Origin: Microvirga zambiensis WSM3693
GTDB lineage: Bacteria; Pseudomonadota; Alphaproteobacteria; Rhizobiales; Beijerinckiaceae
Direction of reading: 5' to 3'
DNA length: 64,000 nt
NCBI RefSeq assembly: GCF_016735695.1
Contig: NZ_JAERQD010000009.1
Coordinates: 89,231 to 153,230 of the forward strand
In this document: positions 18,288 through 26,652 of the stretch, piece by piece
Numbering within the stretch: position 1 is the stretch's first letter
How the letters are laid out: the number at the start of each line of letters is the position of its first letter
Notes under the pieces: generated by a model
Told to the model about the DNA's origin: nothing
What the model saw: only the letters and a program-made list of their open reading frames with translations
The model's database searches: none
Program-made: the position numbers and the translations under genes

Positions 18288-18621
18288 GATCTTTTCTCCA
18301 TGTTGAGCGATAGGCAGAAAGGGTGCCGCGCTTGGCTCTCACATAGCCGCCAGGAGAGCGATGTCCATGACACAGGAACCTGTGCGGTGTTGAACTCTGC
18401 TTGATCGATCGGCCGGTCGCGAGCGCGCCAGGGATCGATGGCGCCGCCAAGGTCGCCGATTTCCCGGCACACCTCCACCTCAGTGGTTTACCCCGCCCGT
18501 CTCAGGTGTTTCCCCGATTTTTGATTTCGAACGGTCCGTCTAAGCTCTCGTTTGCAAAGAACGGATTTTCTTGAGCCATTCTTCAACGGCTCACCGCCTC
18601 GAAACCAGAGGGAGCTCCGTC
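18288..18621. other. Intergenic stretch, no gene seen
   Basis: The 334 bases separate the divergent Bug gene and the exported-protein/moxR unit. They must hold promoters for both directions, but no clear consensus boxes could be assigned. Open frames are short and lack ribosome-binding sites. Confidence 0.5.
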
Positions 18622-19062
18622 ATGAAGATCGCCACTTTTGGCGCAGCCTTTCTTCTTGCCGTTCCAACGCTGCTGTCGCTGCCTGCGCAGGCAGGGCCGC
18701 TCCCCGGAATCGGTGTCCTTGCCGACACGAATCTTGCTCCCATCGAGACGGTACAATATCGCCGGGGCGGCTTCGTCGCCCGCGGTCCGCGTGGCGGGGT
18801 CGTTGCCGGTCGAGGCGTCGCGGTCGGGCGTCCAGCCTATCGCCCCGTCGGCCCGGTGCCCGTCCGGCCCGTCGGTCCATGGGTCCGGCCACCGAATTAT
18901 TGGTGGCGTCCCGGCGCGGCCGTGGCAGCAGGAGCAGCCGTCGGTTTCGTGACCGCGGCTGCAGCCACCGCCTATGTCAGGACGCCGGCGCCTGCGCCCG
19001 GCTATTGCTGGTATTATACGAACACGCAGCGGACGCAGGGCTTCTGGGACGCCTGTCCGTGA
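18622..19062 (+). CDS. Small exported Gly/Pro/Val-rich protein
   Basis: The 146-residue precursor has a signal peptide (IATFGAAFLLAVPTLLSLPAQA), a low-complexity Gly/Arg/Pro/Val middle, a hydrophobic Ala-rich segment (AAVAAGAAVGFVTAAAATAYV) and a C-terminal CWYYTNTQRTQGFWDACP block with two Cys that may form a disulphide. Similar short exported proteins are common in Hyphomicrobiales, with unknown function. GGGAG precedes the ATG; an earlier in-frame ATG at 18571 lacks one. The stop overlaps the moxR start (TGATG), so the two are translationally coupled. Confidence 0.75.
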   Translation: MKIATFGAAFLLAVPTLLSLPAQAGPLPGIGVLADTNLAPIETVQYRRGGFVARGPRGGVVAGRGVAVGRPAYRPVGPVPVRPVGPWVRPPNYWWRPGAAVAAGAAVGFVTAAAATAYVRTPAPAPGYCWYYTNTQRTQGFWDACP

Positions 19063-20081
19063 TGGGCGCCTATCGCGCCGATTCCGATAACAGCGCCAGA
19101 CCGGCCCTCCCGGCGCGTGAGGCCGTTCTCGATCTTCAAACGCGGGTGAACCAGGCGGTCATCGGGCAGGAACGGGTCGTCGAGCGGCTCATCATCGCCC
19201 TCCTTGCCAACGGCAACGTGCTGATCGAGGGCCTGCCCGGCCTCGCCAAAACCCGGGCGATCAAGAGCCTCGCTCAGAATCTCGAGGCGGATTTCAGCCG
19301 CATCCAGTTCACGCCCGATCTCCTGCCCTCCGACGTGACGGGCGGCGAGATCTATCGCAGCGACGGACAGGGCGGCGGCACGTTCGAATTCCGGCAAGGT
19401 CCGGTCTTCGGCAATCTCGTTCTCGCCGACGAAATCAACCGCGCTCCGGCGAAAGTCCAGTCCGCCCTGCTCGAGGCCATGGAGGAGCGGCAGGTGACGG
19501 TGGCCGGCAAGCGCTACAAGCTGCCCGACCTGTTCATGGTGCTGGCCACCGAAAATCCTATCGAGCAGGAAGGCACCTACCCCCTGCCGGAAGCGCAGAT
19601 GGACCGCTTCCTGATGCATGTTCATATCGACTATCCGAGCGATGCCGACGAGGTGAAGGTGCTGCGCCTCGTGCGCGAGGAGAACGCGGGCGGGAGCACC
19701 ACCGCTGCGCCGCCGAAGATTCCGCAGCAGGCGATCTTCGATGCGCGCAAGGAGATCGACCGCATCACCTCCACTGACGCCATCGAGACCTACATGGTCG
19801 GCCTGATCGCGGCGACACGCCGTCCGTCGGAATATGGGGACAAGCTCAAGCAATGGATCGCCATCGGCGCCAGCCCGCGCGGCTCGCTCGCCCTCGACCG
19901 GACGTCACGGGTGCAGGCCTGGCTTCAGGGACGCGACTATGTGGTGCCGGAGGATGTGCAGGCCATCGCCCATGACTGCCTGCGCCATCGCATCACCTTG
20001 AGCTATGAGGCGACCGCCGACGGCATCAGGGTCGACGATGTGATCGACGAGATCATCCGTCAGGTGGCCGTCGCCGCGTGA
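19062..20081 (+). CDS. moxR: MoxR family AAA+ ATPase
   Basis: The 339-residue ATPase has the MoxR-type Walker A GLPGLAKT at residues 57-64, Walker B LVLADEINRA near 121, and the MoxR blocks ALLEAMEERQVT and ATENPIEQEGTYPLPEAQ. MoxR ATPases act with VWA-domain partners as chaperones that mature or activate metalloenzymes and other complexes. The start was placed at ATG 19062, inside the stop of the exported-protein gene. It heads a tightly packed row of DUF58, DUF4381, VWA, VWA and TPR genes, the usual MoxR/Bat order. Confidence 0.93.
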   Translation: MGAYRADSDNSARPALPAREAVLDLQTRVNQAVIGQERVVERLIIALLANGNVLIEGLPGLAKTRAIKSLAQNLEADFSRIQFTPDLLPSDVTGGEIYRSDGQGGGTFEFRQGPVFGNLVLADEINRAPAKVQSALLEAMEERQVTVAGKRYKLPDLFMVLATENPIEQEGTYPLPEAQMDRFLMHVHIDYPSDADEVKVLRLVREENAGGSTTAAPPKIPQQAIFDARKEIDRITSTDAIETYMVGLIAATRRPSEYGDKLKQWIAIGASPRGSLALDRTSRVQAWLQGRDYVVPEDVQAIAHDCLRHRITLSYEATADGIRVDDVIDEIIRQVAVAA

Positions 20082-20099
20082 CGAGGCAGGAGGTGACGG

Positions 20100-21083
20100 T
20101 TGGCCCCAATTGAAACCGCGCGCTCCCCCACCGATGGCCAGGGCCGGATAACGGTGACGACGGATGAACTCGCCCGCCTGCGCCACAAGGCAAGGGGCTT
20201 CAGCTTCCTGCCGCGCCAGCCCGTGCACAGCATTCTCACCGGGCGCCATGCCTCGCGGCTTCGCGGGCGCGGCCTGAACTTCGAGGAGCTGCGCCCCTAT
20301 TATCCCGGCGACGACACCCGCACCATCGACTGGAACGCAACCGCGCGCCTGCGTGACCCGTTCATCCGCGTCTATACCGAGGAACGCGACCGGGCCGTCG
20401 TCCTGCTCGTCGACCAGCGCCTGTCGATGTTCTTCGGCAGCCGGCGCGCGACGAAATCGGTGGTCGCCGCCGAGGTCGCGGCGGCTTCTGCCTGGCGCGT
20501 GACATCGCTCGGCGACCGGATCGGCGCCGTCGTGTTCTCGGATGAGGCCGTCGAGACGGTGAAGCCGCAGGCGCGCGACGCGGGAGCACTGGCCGTGATC
20601 GATGCGGTCGTGCGCGCGAACCGCAAACTGCCGGACAACATCCGCGCGGCCTCGCGGCCGGCGGCGTTCAACACAGCGCTTCAGCATGCCGCCGCCTTTC
20701 TGAAGCATGATGGCCTTCTCTGCCTGATCACGGATGCGGCCGGGGCCGACGACGAGACCGTGGAGCGCATCACGACCATCACCGCCCATAACGACGTGCT
20801 GAGCATCTTCATCTACGACCCGATCGAGGCGGGCCTCCCGCAGATCGGCCCGGCGGTCGTGGCCGAGGCGGAGGGGCAGATCGAGGTCGATACGAACTCA
20901 TCGGGACTGAGGCGCGACTTCGCGCAAGCGTTCGAGGAGCGGCGCGCCCAGATCGAAAAGTTTTCGCGCAAGCGCTCGATTCCGGTGCTGCCGATCAGGG
21001 CGGATCTCGACCCTATCGATCAGCTGCGCGAATTGCTCGGCCGCAAGGTCGCGCATTCCGTTCGCGAGGCGCCACCCTCATGA
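20100..21083 (+). CDS. DUF58 domain protein (MoxR-associated)
   Basis: The 327-residue protein contains the DUF58 signature GRGLNFEELRPYYPGDDTRTIDWNATAR near residue 57 followed by a VWA-like fold (VVLLVDQRLSMFFGS near residue 100). DUF58 proteins are constant partners of MoxR ATPases. A TTG start at 20100 is used, with a near-perfect AGGAGGTGA site at 20088-20096. There is no membrane segment. It overlaps the DUF4381 gene by four bases (ATGA). Confidence 0.9.
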   Translation: MAPIETARSPTDGQGRITVTTDELARLRHKARGFSFLPRQPVHSILTGRHASRLRGRGLNFEELRPYYPGDDTRTIDWNATARLRDPFIRVYTEERDRAVVLLVDQRLSMFFGSRRATKSVVAAEVAAASAWRVTSLGDRIGAVVFSDEAVETVKPQARDAGALAVIDAVVRANRKLPDNIRAASRPAAFNTALQHAAAFLKHDGLLCLITDAAGADDETVERITTITAHNDVLSIFIYDPIEAGLPQIGPAVVAEAEGQIEVDTNSSGLRRDFAQAFEERRAQIEKFSRKRSIPVLPIRADLDPIDQLRELLGRKVAHSVREAPPS

Positions 21084-21544
21084 ACGGCGATCCGGCCGAC
21101 CTCGCCAACCTGCGCGACATCGTTCTTCCATCGACGATCCCATGGTGGCCGCTGGCGCCAGGCCTGTGGATCCTTCTGCTCGGCCTGCTCGCGACCATCC
21201 TCGTGGCATCCTTTCATGCCTTCCGACGGTACAAGGCCAATGCCTATCGGCGCGAGGCCATCCGCGAGCTCGATGGCCTGACCGACATGACCGGCATCAT
21301 GCCGCTGCTCAAGCGGGCGGCGATGGTCGCCTATGGGCGCGAGGCTGTCGCTTCCTTAAGCGGCAATGCGTTTCTGGCTTTCCTCGACCGGACGGGCGGC
21401 ACGAGCGTCTTCACCTCCGGCCCCGCCCGGCTTCTCCCGAGCCTCGCCTATTCAAAGCGCACCGGCCCGACGTCCGGAGACCTCGACAGGGCCGTCGCGG
21501 ATGCGCGGCGATGGTTGCGCAAACATCGCGCTCAGGGTGAGTAG
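21080..21544 (+). CDS. DUF4381 family membrane protein
   Basis: The 154-residue protein has one membrane segment (WWPLAPGLWILLLGLLATILVASF) and a cytosolic helical part with the DUF4381 features AYRREAIRELDGL and LLKRAAMVAYGREAVASLSG. In MoxR/Bat clusters it lies between DUF58 and the first VWA gene, as here. It probably anchors the assembly at the inner membrane. It is coupled to the upstream gene by an ATGA overlap. Confidence 0.88.
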   Translation: MNGDPADLANLRDIVLPSTIPWWPLAPGLWILLLGLLATILVASFHAFRRYKANAYRREAIRELDGLTDMTGIMPLLKRAAMVAYGREAVASLSGNAFLAFLDRTGGTSVFTSGPARLLPSLAYSKRTGPTSGDLDRAVADARRWLRKHRAQGE

Positions 21545-21545
21545 C

Positions 21546-22553
21546 ATGCTCACCTTCGCCTATCCCTGGCTCGCGCTGCTGCTCCCCCTGCCCTGGCTCG
21601 TTGACCGGTTCGTGCCGCCGCATGCGCAACCCCGCGCCGGCATACGCGTGCCCTTCTTCGGAACGCTCGTGTCCCTCACCGGACAGGTGCCTGAGAGCGG
21701 CACGATCACGGCCCGCAGAGGTGCGGGCCGCATGGTGATCCTCATCCTCTGCTGGGTGCTGTCGCTTGCGGCGCTGATGCGGCCGCAATGGATCGAACCA
21801 CCGCTCCATCGCGACCTGCCCACCCGCGACATGCTGCTGCTGGTCGACCTCTCCGCATCCATGGATACGAAGGACTTCGTGAACGCGCAGGGCCAGACAA
21901 TCGACCGGCTCACGGCGCTGAAAGCGGTGCTCGACGATTTCGTGGCGCGTCGCCAGGGCGACCGGATCGGCGTGGTGGTTTTCGGCGATGCGCCGTTCAC
22001 GCTGGTGCCGTTCACCACCGACCTGACATTGACGCGACAGCTCGTGCAGGACACCGCCGTCGGCATGGCGGGTCCGCGCACCGCGTTCGGCGACGCCATC
22101 GGGCTCGGCATCTCCCTCTTCGATTCATCGACAGTGAAGACGAAAACGATGATCGCGCTGACCGACGGCAACGACACGGCGAGCAAGGTGCCGCCGGGCG
22201 AGGCGGCCGGCATCGCCAAGGATCGCGGCATCGTCATCCACACGATCGCCATCGGCGATCCGACCGCCGCCGGCGAGGAGAAGCTCGACGAGGCCGCCCT
22301 CAGGGACGTGGCGGAGCGAACCGGCGGCGGCTTCTACCGCGCGCTCGACCGCGAACAGCTCGAAGGCATCTACCGCCGCCTCGACGAGATCGAGACGCGG
22401 CGCATCGAGACGATCTCCTATCGGCCGAAGCGAGACCTCTATTGGATGCCGCTCGCCGCCGCTCTCCTTCTCGGCATGGGCGCGGCAGCTGTCATCCTCC
22501 TGCGCGGCCGGCGCTCGGCGCCGGCATCCCCGCGCCAGGAGGCTCTCTCATGA
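21546..22553 (+). CDS. VWA domain membrane protein (BatA-like), intact MIDAS
   Basis: The 335-residue protein has N-terminal membrane segments (about 2-20 and 63-78), a von Willebrand A domain with complete metal site DLSASMD (Asp101, Ser103, Ser105) and the later ALTDGND block, and a C-terminal membrane segment (MPLAAALLLGMGAAAVILLRG). It corresponds to BatA, a MoxR partner that presents its VWA domain on the periplasmic side. The start ATG 21546 follows the DUF4381 stop by one base. The stop overlaps the second VWA gene. Confidence 0.9.
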   Translation: MLTFAYPWLALLLPLPWLVDRFVPPHAQPRAGIRVPFFGTLVSLTGQVPESGTITARRGAGRMVILILCWVLSLAALMRPQWIEPPLHRDLPTRDMLLLVDLSASMDTKDFVNAQGQTIDRLTALKAVLDDFVARRQGDRIGVVVFGDAPFTLVPFTTDLTLTRQLVQDTAVGMAGPRTAFGDAIGLGISLFDSSTVKTKTMIALTDGNDTASKVPPGEAAGIAKDRGIVIHTIAIGDPTAAGEEKLDEAALRDVAERTGGGFYRALDREQLEGIYRRLDEIETRRIETISYRPKRDLYWMPLAAALLLGMGAAAVILLRGRRSAPASPRQEALS

Positions 22554-23488
22554 GCAGCGCTCTCGCCTCCTTTCACTTCCTGCGTCCCTGGTGGCTGGTG
22601 CTGCTCCTGCCGGCGGCCTTCCTGTGGTGGCATCTTCGGCGCCGATCCGACGCGGGCGCCCGATGGGCGAGCGTGATCGATCCCGCGATCCTTCGTGCGC
22701 TGACCATCGGCGGCGACGGCAAGGCCCGCTTCATGCCGCACGACGTGCTTCTGCTGGCCTGGGGCCTCGGCATTCTCGCGGTCGCCGGGCCGACCTGGAC
22801 GCGAGAGCCCTCCCCCTTTGCCGATGCGCGACCGCCGGCGATGGTCGTCGTCAAGGTGGCACCGTCCATGAAGACGGAAGATCTGGCGCCGAGCCGCCTC
22901 GTGCGCTCAGTGCAGAAGCTCTCCGATCTCCTCGCCGCGCGGGAAGGCGCTTCGACGGGGCTTGTCGCCTACGCCGGATCGGTCCACCTTGTCCTGCCGC
23001 CGACACCGGACAAGGATGTGGTGGTCGCCATGGCCCAGGCCCTGTCACCCGAAATCATGCCCGTGCCGGGCGACAGCCTGGCGCAGGCCGTTCGCCTCGC
23101 CGCGGGCGTACTGCGCGATGCCGGCAAGGGCGGTTCGATCCTCGTCATGGCGGACAGCGTTGCACCGGAACAGGTGGCGCTTCTGCAGAATGCCGCACAT
23201 GACCCCGTTCGGTTCGAGACCACCCTGTGGACCGCGGTTCCGCCCTCCCGTCTCGACGCCGAGGCGAGCCTGCAATCGGCGGCTTCCGCGATGGACGCCA
23301 CGCTCGTTTCGATGACGCCCGACCGAACCGATGTGGAAAGCGTCGCCGCACGGCTCGACCGCGCGACGGTCGTGAGCGATGTCGCGGGAGAAGGCGAGCG
23401 CTGGCAGGAGGCGGGCTATTGGCTGACGCCGCTGATCGCCCTCCTCGCCCTCGCCTGGTTCCGGCGCGGCTGGGTCTTGGGGGGCTGA
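22550..23488 (+). CDS. Second VWA-like membrane protein (BatB-like), degenerate MIDAS
   Basis: The 312-residue protein repeats the BatA layout: two N-terminal hydrophobic segments (about 10-28 and 64-80), a VWA-like domain and a C-terminal segment (YWLTPLIALLALAWF). The metal-site strand reads VVVKVAPSMK (Lys102, Ala104, Ser106) where the DxSxS of active VWA domains should be, so the key Asp and first Ser are lost. It probably binds partners without metal. The ATGA overlap with the preceding gene indicates coupled translation. Confidence 0.85.
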   Translation: MSSALASFHFLRPWWLVLLLPAAFLWWHLRRRSDAGARWASVIDPAILRALTIGGDGKARFMPHDVLLLAWGLGILAVAGPTWTREPSPFADARPPAMVVVKVAPSMKTEDLAPSRLVRSVQKLSDLLAAREGASTGLVAYAGSVHLVLPPTPDKDVVVAMAQALSPEIMPVPGDSLAQAVRLAAGVLRDAGKGGSILVMADSVAPEQVALLQNAAHDPVRFETTLWTAVPPSRLDAEASLQSAASAMDATLVSMTPDRTDVESVAARLDRATVVSDVAGEGERWQEAGYWLTPLIALLALAWFRRGWVLGG

Positions 23489-23492
23489 CGCC

Positions 23493-24161
23493 ATGCACCA
23501 GATCCATCGCCTCTTCTCGCTCCTGGCCCGCCACGCCTATGCGGCAATCGCCTGCGCCGTGGCGGTCGCGCTCATCGTGCTCGGCTTCCTGACCGGCTGG
23601 CGGAACATGCTGCTGACACCCGATCAGCGCGGCGCCTGGGACATGCGCCAGGAGCGCTACAAAGAGGCCGCGGATGCCTTCGCGGATCCCCTATGGCGCG
23701 GTGTCGCCCTGTTCCGGGCAGGCGATTTCAAGGATGCGGCGCAGGCCTTGGCGGCCATCGAGACGGCGGAGGCGGCCTACGATCAGGGCAACGCACTCGT
23801 GATGCTCGGCCAGTATGACAACGCAGTCGGTCGCTACGACGTCGCGCTCGAATTTCGCCCGGGCTGGGCGGAGGCGGAGGCCAACCGGAATCTGGCGAAG
23901 CTGCGCGCCGAGCGCATGAAGACGACCGGCGGCGACATGGGCGACACGGACTCGAAGCCGGACGAGGTCGTCTTCGATGCGAGCAAGCCGAAGGGCGAGG
24001 GCAAGGACGATCAGGTGGCCGGCGGCGAGCCGATGTCCGACGCGGCCGTGCGGGCGCTATGGCTGCGCGGCGTCCAGACGAGGCCTGCCGATTTCCTGCG
24101 CTCGAAATTCGCCTACCAGCTCCAGAACCAATCATCTCCCAACGCGGTGCCCCGCCCATGA
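23493..24161 (+). CDS. TPR-repeat membrane protein (BatC-like)
   Basis: The 222-residue protein has one N-terminal membrane segment (AYAAIACAVAVALIVLGFL) and TPR-like helices between about residues 50 and 140 (AAYDQGNALVMLGQYDNAVGRYD). A charged, probably disordered C-terminus follows. TPR proteins of this sort follow the VWA genes in MoxR/Bat clusters and are thought to scaffold the complex. The stop overlaps the start of the FGE gene, tying the Bat row to sulfatase maturation. Confidence 0.88.
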   Translation: MHQIHRLFSLLARHAYAAIACAVAVALIVLGFLTGWRNMLLTPDQRGAWDMRQERYKEAADAFADPLWRGVALFRAGDFKDAAQALAAIETAEAAYDQGNALVMLGQYDNAVGRYDVALEFRPGWAEAEANRNLAKLRAERMKTTGGDMGDTDSKPDEVVFDASKPKGEGKDDQVAGGEPMSDAAVRALWLRGVQTRPADFLRSKFAYQLQNQSSPNAVPRP

Positions 24162-25153
24162 AGCATTCCGTCGTTTCCCCCAAACCATCGACGACCGGCA
24201 GCGGCATGGTCTGGATCCCCGGAGGCACGTTCGCCATGGGGTCGAACCATCACTATCCCGAGGAGGCGCCCGTTCATCGCGTCACTGTCGACGGGTTCTG
24301 GATGGATGCGACGCCGGTGACGAACCGCCAGTTCAAGGCTTTCGTTCTGGCAACGGGCCACGTCACCACCGCCGAGATCGTCCCCGATGCGAAGGATTAT
24401 CCCGGCGCCAAGCGCGAGATGCTGCGCGCCGGCTCCCTGCTCTTCACGCCGCCGCCCCATCCCGTCGATCTGCGCGACTGGAGCCAGTGGTGGACCTTCG
24501 CCTTCGGCGTCACGTGGAAGCGGCCTTACGGACCGAACGGCAATCTCAAGGGGCTGGAAGATCATCCCGTCGTTCATGTCAGCTACACCGACGCCCTCGC
24601 CTATGCGCGCTGGGCCGGAAAGGACCTGCCCTCCGAGGCCGAGTGGGAATTCGCCGCGCGCGGCGGGCTCGAGGGAACCGAGTTCGCCTGGGGCGACGAA
24701 TTCGCGCCCGGCGACCGGCAGATGGCGAATACATGGCAGGGGCAGTTCCCATTCCAGAACACCATGCTCGACGGCTACGAGCGCACGTCGCCCGTCGGCA
24801 CATTCCCGCCGAACGGCTATGGCCTGTCGGACATGATCGGCAATGTCTGGGAATGGACGAACGACTGGTACGCGCCGAAGCACCCGGAGGATGCGCCGAA
24901 GGCTTGCTGCATCCCCGAGAACCCGCGCGGCGGGCGCGAGGGGAGCAGCTACGATCCGCGCCAGCCGGAGATCAGGATTCCGCGGAAGGTCGTGAAGGGC
25001 GGCTCACATCTCTGCGCGCCCAATTACTGCCGCCGCTACCGCCCGGCTGCCCGCCACCCGCATCCGATCGACACGTCGACGAGCCACATCGGATTTCGGT
25101 GCGTGCGGCGCGACATCGGCGAGGGAGACCGTCAGAGCACGAGTGGCAGGTAG
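24158..25153 (+). CDS. Formylglycine-generating enzyme (SUMF1/FGE family)
   Basis: FGE oxidises the Cys of the sulfatase motif CxPxR or CxAxR to formylglycine. The 331-residue protein has the family start GMVWIPGGTFAMGS, the LPSEAEWEFAARGG and GNVWEWTNDWY blocks, and the active-site segment KGGSHLCAPNYCRRYRPAAR with the copper-binding cysteine pair Cys286 and Cys291. The pair spacing matches true FGEs, unlike many family members of other function. It has no signal peptide, so it acts in the cytosol before export. Its start overlaps the TPR gene (ATGA). The probable substrate is the sulfatase at 26653-28281, with target Cys108 in SCTAGR. Confidence 0.92.
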   Translation: MKHSVVSPKPSTTGSGMVWIPGGTFAMGSNHHYPEEAPVHRVTVDGFWMDATPVTNRQFKAFVLATGHVTTAEIVPDAKDYPGAKREMLRAGSLLFTPPPHPVDLRDWSQWWTFAFGVTWKRPYGPNGNLKGLEDHPVVHVSYTDALAYARWAGKDLPSEAEWEFAARGGLEGTEFAWGDEFAPGDRQMANTWQGQFPFQNTMLDGYERTSPVGTFPPNGYGLSDMIGNVWEWTNDWYAPKHPEDAPKACCIPENPRGGREGSSYDPRQPEIRIPRKVVKGGSHLCAPNYCRRYRPAARHPHPIDTSTSHIGFRCVRRDIGEGDRQSTSGR

Positions 25154-25245
25154 AGCGCGCCGAGCGCAACGGTAATTGCGAGCACCGCCGTGGCAGTGGC
25201 CCAAAATGAGCTTCTGTTGTCTGAGCCGTCCGTAACCTGTCTCAT
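25132..25245 (-). CDS. Possible short membrane peptide
   Basis: The 37-residue reading has a short polar head (MRQVTDGSDNRSS) and one hydrophobic helix (FWATATAVLAITVALGALYLPLVL). It overlaps the 3' end of the FGE gene on the opposite strand by 22 bases. The site before the ATG is weak (AGGT only two bases away), so the gene is uncertain, but the composition is unlike a shadow frame. Confidence 0.35.
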   Translation of the reverse strand: MRQVTDGSDNRSSFWATATAVLAITVALGALYLPLVL

Positions 25246-25457
25246 AACCTGTATCCGTCGCGTCCTCTTGGCCGAGTGAAACCCGGCCCCCGCCCATATG
25301 CCGGCGGCTGCAGTCATCAGCAGGCTGGGAGACCGTTGGAATCAGGAATCACGCCCGCCCCTCTGGATCATCATGCAGCAGGAGGCGGAGGGTCTCTGTG
25401 CCTTGCCGCACATGGGGGCGCGTTCATGCGGCCGGTCGGTGCAGCGCGGTGAGCACT

Positions 25458-26459
25458 TCAGTATTTCGCGACAACCGGACGCACCGGCTCAGGCGGGGCG
25501 CTTACGCCTAAGGGGAAGGCCACCGTGAACAGGCCGATGGTCCCTTCGGGGCGGTTCTCCACATCGACCTCGCGCAAAACCTTGATGCGCGTCGTCACCG
25601 GCGTGCCGGCAACGGTGAAGTCGTAGCCGACGGTGCCGCCGACGGCGGCCACCCGCCCCTTGAACGGCCCGATGCGATTGCCCGCGCCGCTGTCGCCGGA
25701 GAGCTGGTCGTAATAGCCGCCAAGCAGCCCAATCGAGAGTTCCTTGGTCAGGTATTTGCTGATGGAAACATCCAGGTGGAATGCATTGCCGCTGTCGTAG
25801 TCGGTATCGGGATTCTCGCCGTTGAATTCAAATCCGGCCGTGCCGGAGATATCGATGCCCAAATCGGTGTTGAGCCAGGTCATGGAGCCGGAGATGTCGC
25901 CGATCCAGCGGTTGAACGACATGTTGGAGAGTTCGCCCTCCTGATACGTTCCGGACGGGATGTTGACCGAGCCGCTGACGTTCCAGTGGAAATTTCCCGA
26001 GTGCCAGCCGACGATTGCCGTCGCGATCGGATCGCCCATGTTGAAGGTGGCATCCCGGCTGCTGAAGGCGAAAACCCGGCCGAGGCGCGGCGCCGCGATC
26101 ACCGCGCCTGCGCTGACCCGGGGAACGCCGAAGGGCAGGCTCAAACCGAAGGCCAGGCTGCCGCCGAAGATCTCGGCCGGCGTGACCCAGGTTCCCGTCA
26201 GAAAATCGGCCCGCACCTCGACCTTCACGTTCGCCAGCACGGCGCCGCCGATCTGGATCTGGCGCCCGCCGCTGAGCTCGCCGGAATAGGTGTAGAAGTC
26301 GTTCTCGAAATAGAAGCCCGGCGGCGGAACGATGCCGGCTCCTGGACCGTGAAAGCCGGGAACATAGAGACCGGCGCCACCTTCCGTCGCCAGTGCCGCG
26401 TCTGCCAGAAGGCTGCCGCAGCCCACAGCCAGTGCGGTCGTCATCGAGCGCCAATTCAT
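25458..26459 (-). CDS. Outer-membrane channel-like protein (SphA/phenol MetA-degradation transporter family)
   Basis: The 333-residue precursor has a signal peptide (MTTALAVGCGSLLADAALA) and alternating beta-strand patterns rich in Gly and aromatic residues through to the C-terminus. The strands fit the transporter family related to the MetA-pathway phenol degradation protein (for example GFYFENDFYTYSGELSGGRQ near the start). The ATG at 26459 has GGGAG upstream; an earlier ATG at 26507 has none. It lies next to the sulfatase gene on the same strand and could admit sulfated or aromatic substrates to the periplasm. Confidence 0.8.
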   Translation of the reverse strand: MNWRSMTTALAVGCGSLLADAALATEGGAGLYVPGFHGPGAGIVPPPGFYFENDFYTYSGELSGGRQIQIGGAVLANVKVEVRADFLTGTWVTPAEIFGGSLAFGLSLPFGVPRVSAGAVIAAPRLGRVFAFSSRDATFNMGDPIATAIVGWHSGNFHWNVSGSVNIPSGTYQEGELSNMSFNRWIGDISGSMTWLNTDLGIDISGTAGFEFNGENPDTDYDSGNAFHLDVSISKYLTKELSIGLLGGYYDQLSGDSGAGNRIGPFKGRVAAVGGTVGYDFTVAGTPVTTRIKVLREVDVENRPEGTIGLFTVAFPLGVSAPPEPVRPVVAKY

Positions 26460-26652
26460 GAAGCAGCTCCCACGCTGATCGTCCGAGGGCAGCATGGCGC
26501 GATGCATGTGCGAGATAAATCGCGTTTTTGCTACTCCGTCCCAATCTCCCTATGTGTTGCCGAAGTGTCTCAGAATGTCTCATTCGACGCATCGAACAGC
26601 CGGCGTTCCGGGAAGGCGGAGCGCCTGCCACCAGGCGCTCCGCACGCGCGGC

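Noticed and set aside
18360..18405. EcfG promoter near GGAAC at 18376
   Set aside because: No CGTT-like -10 box occurs at 15-18 bases on that strand.
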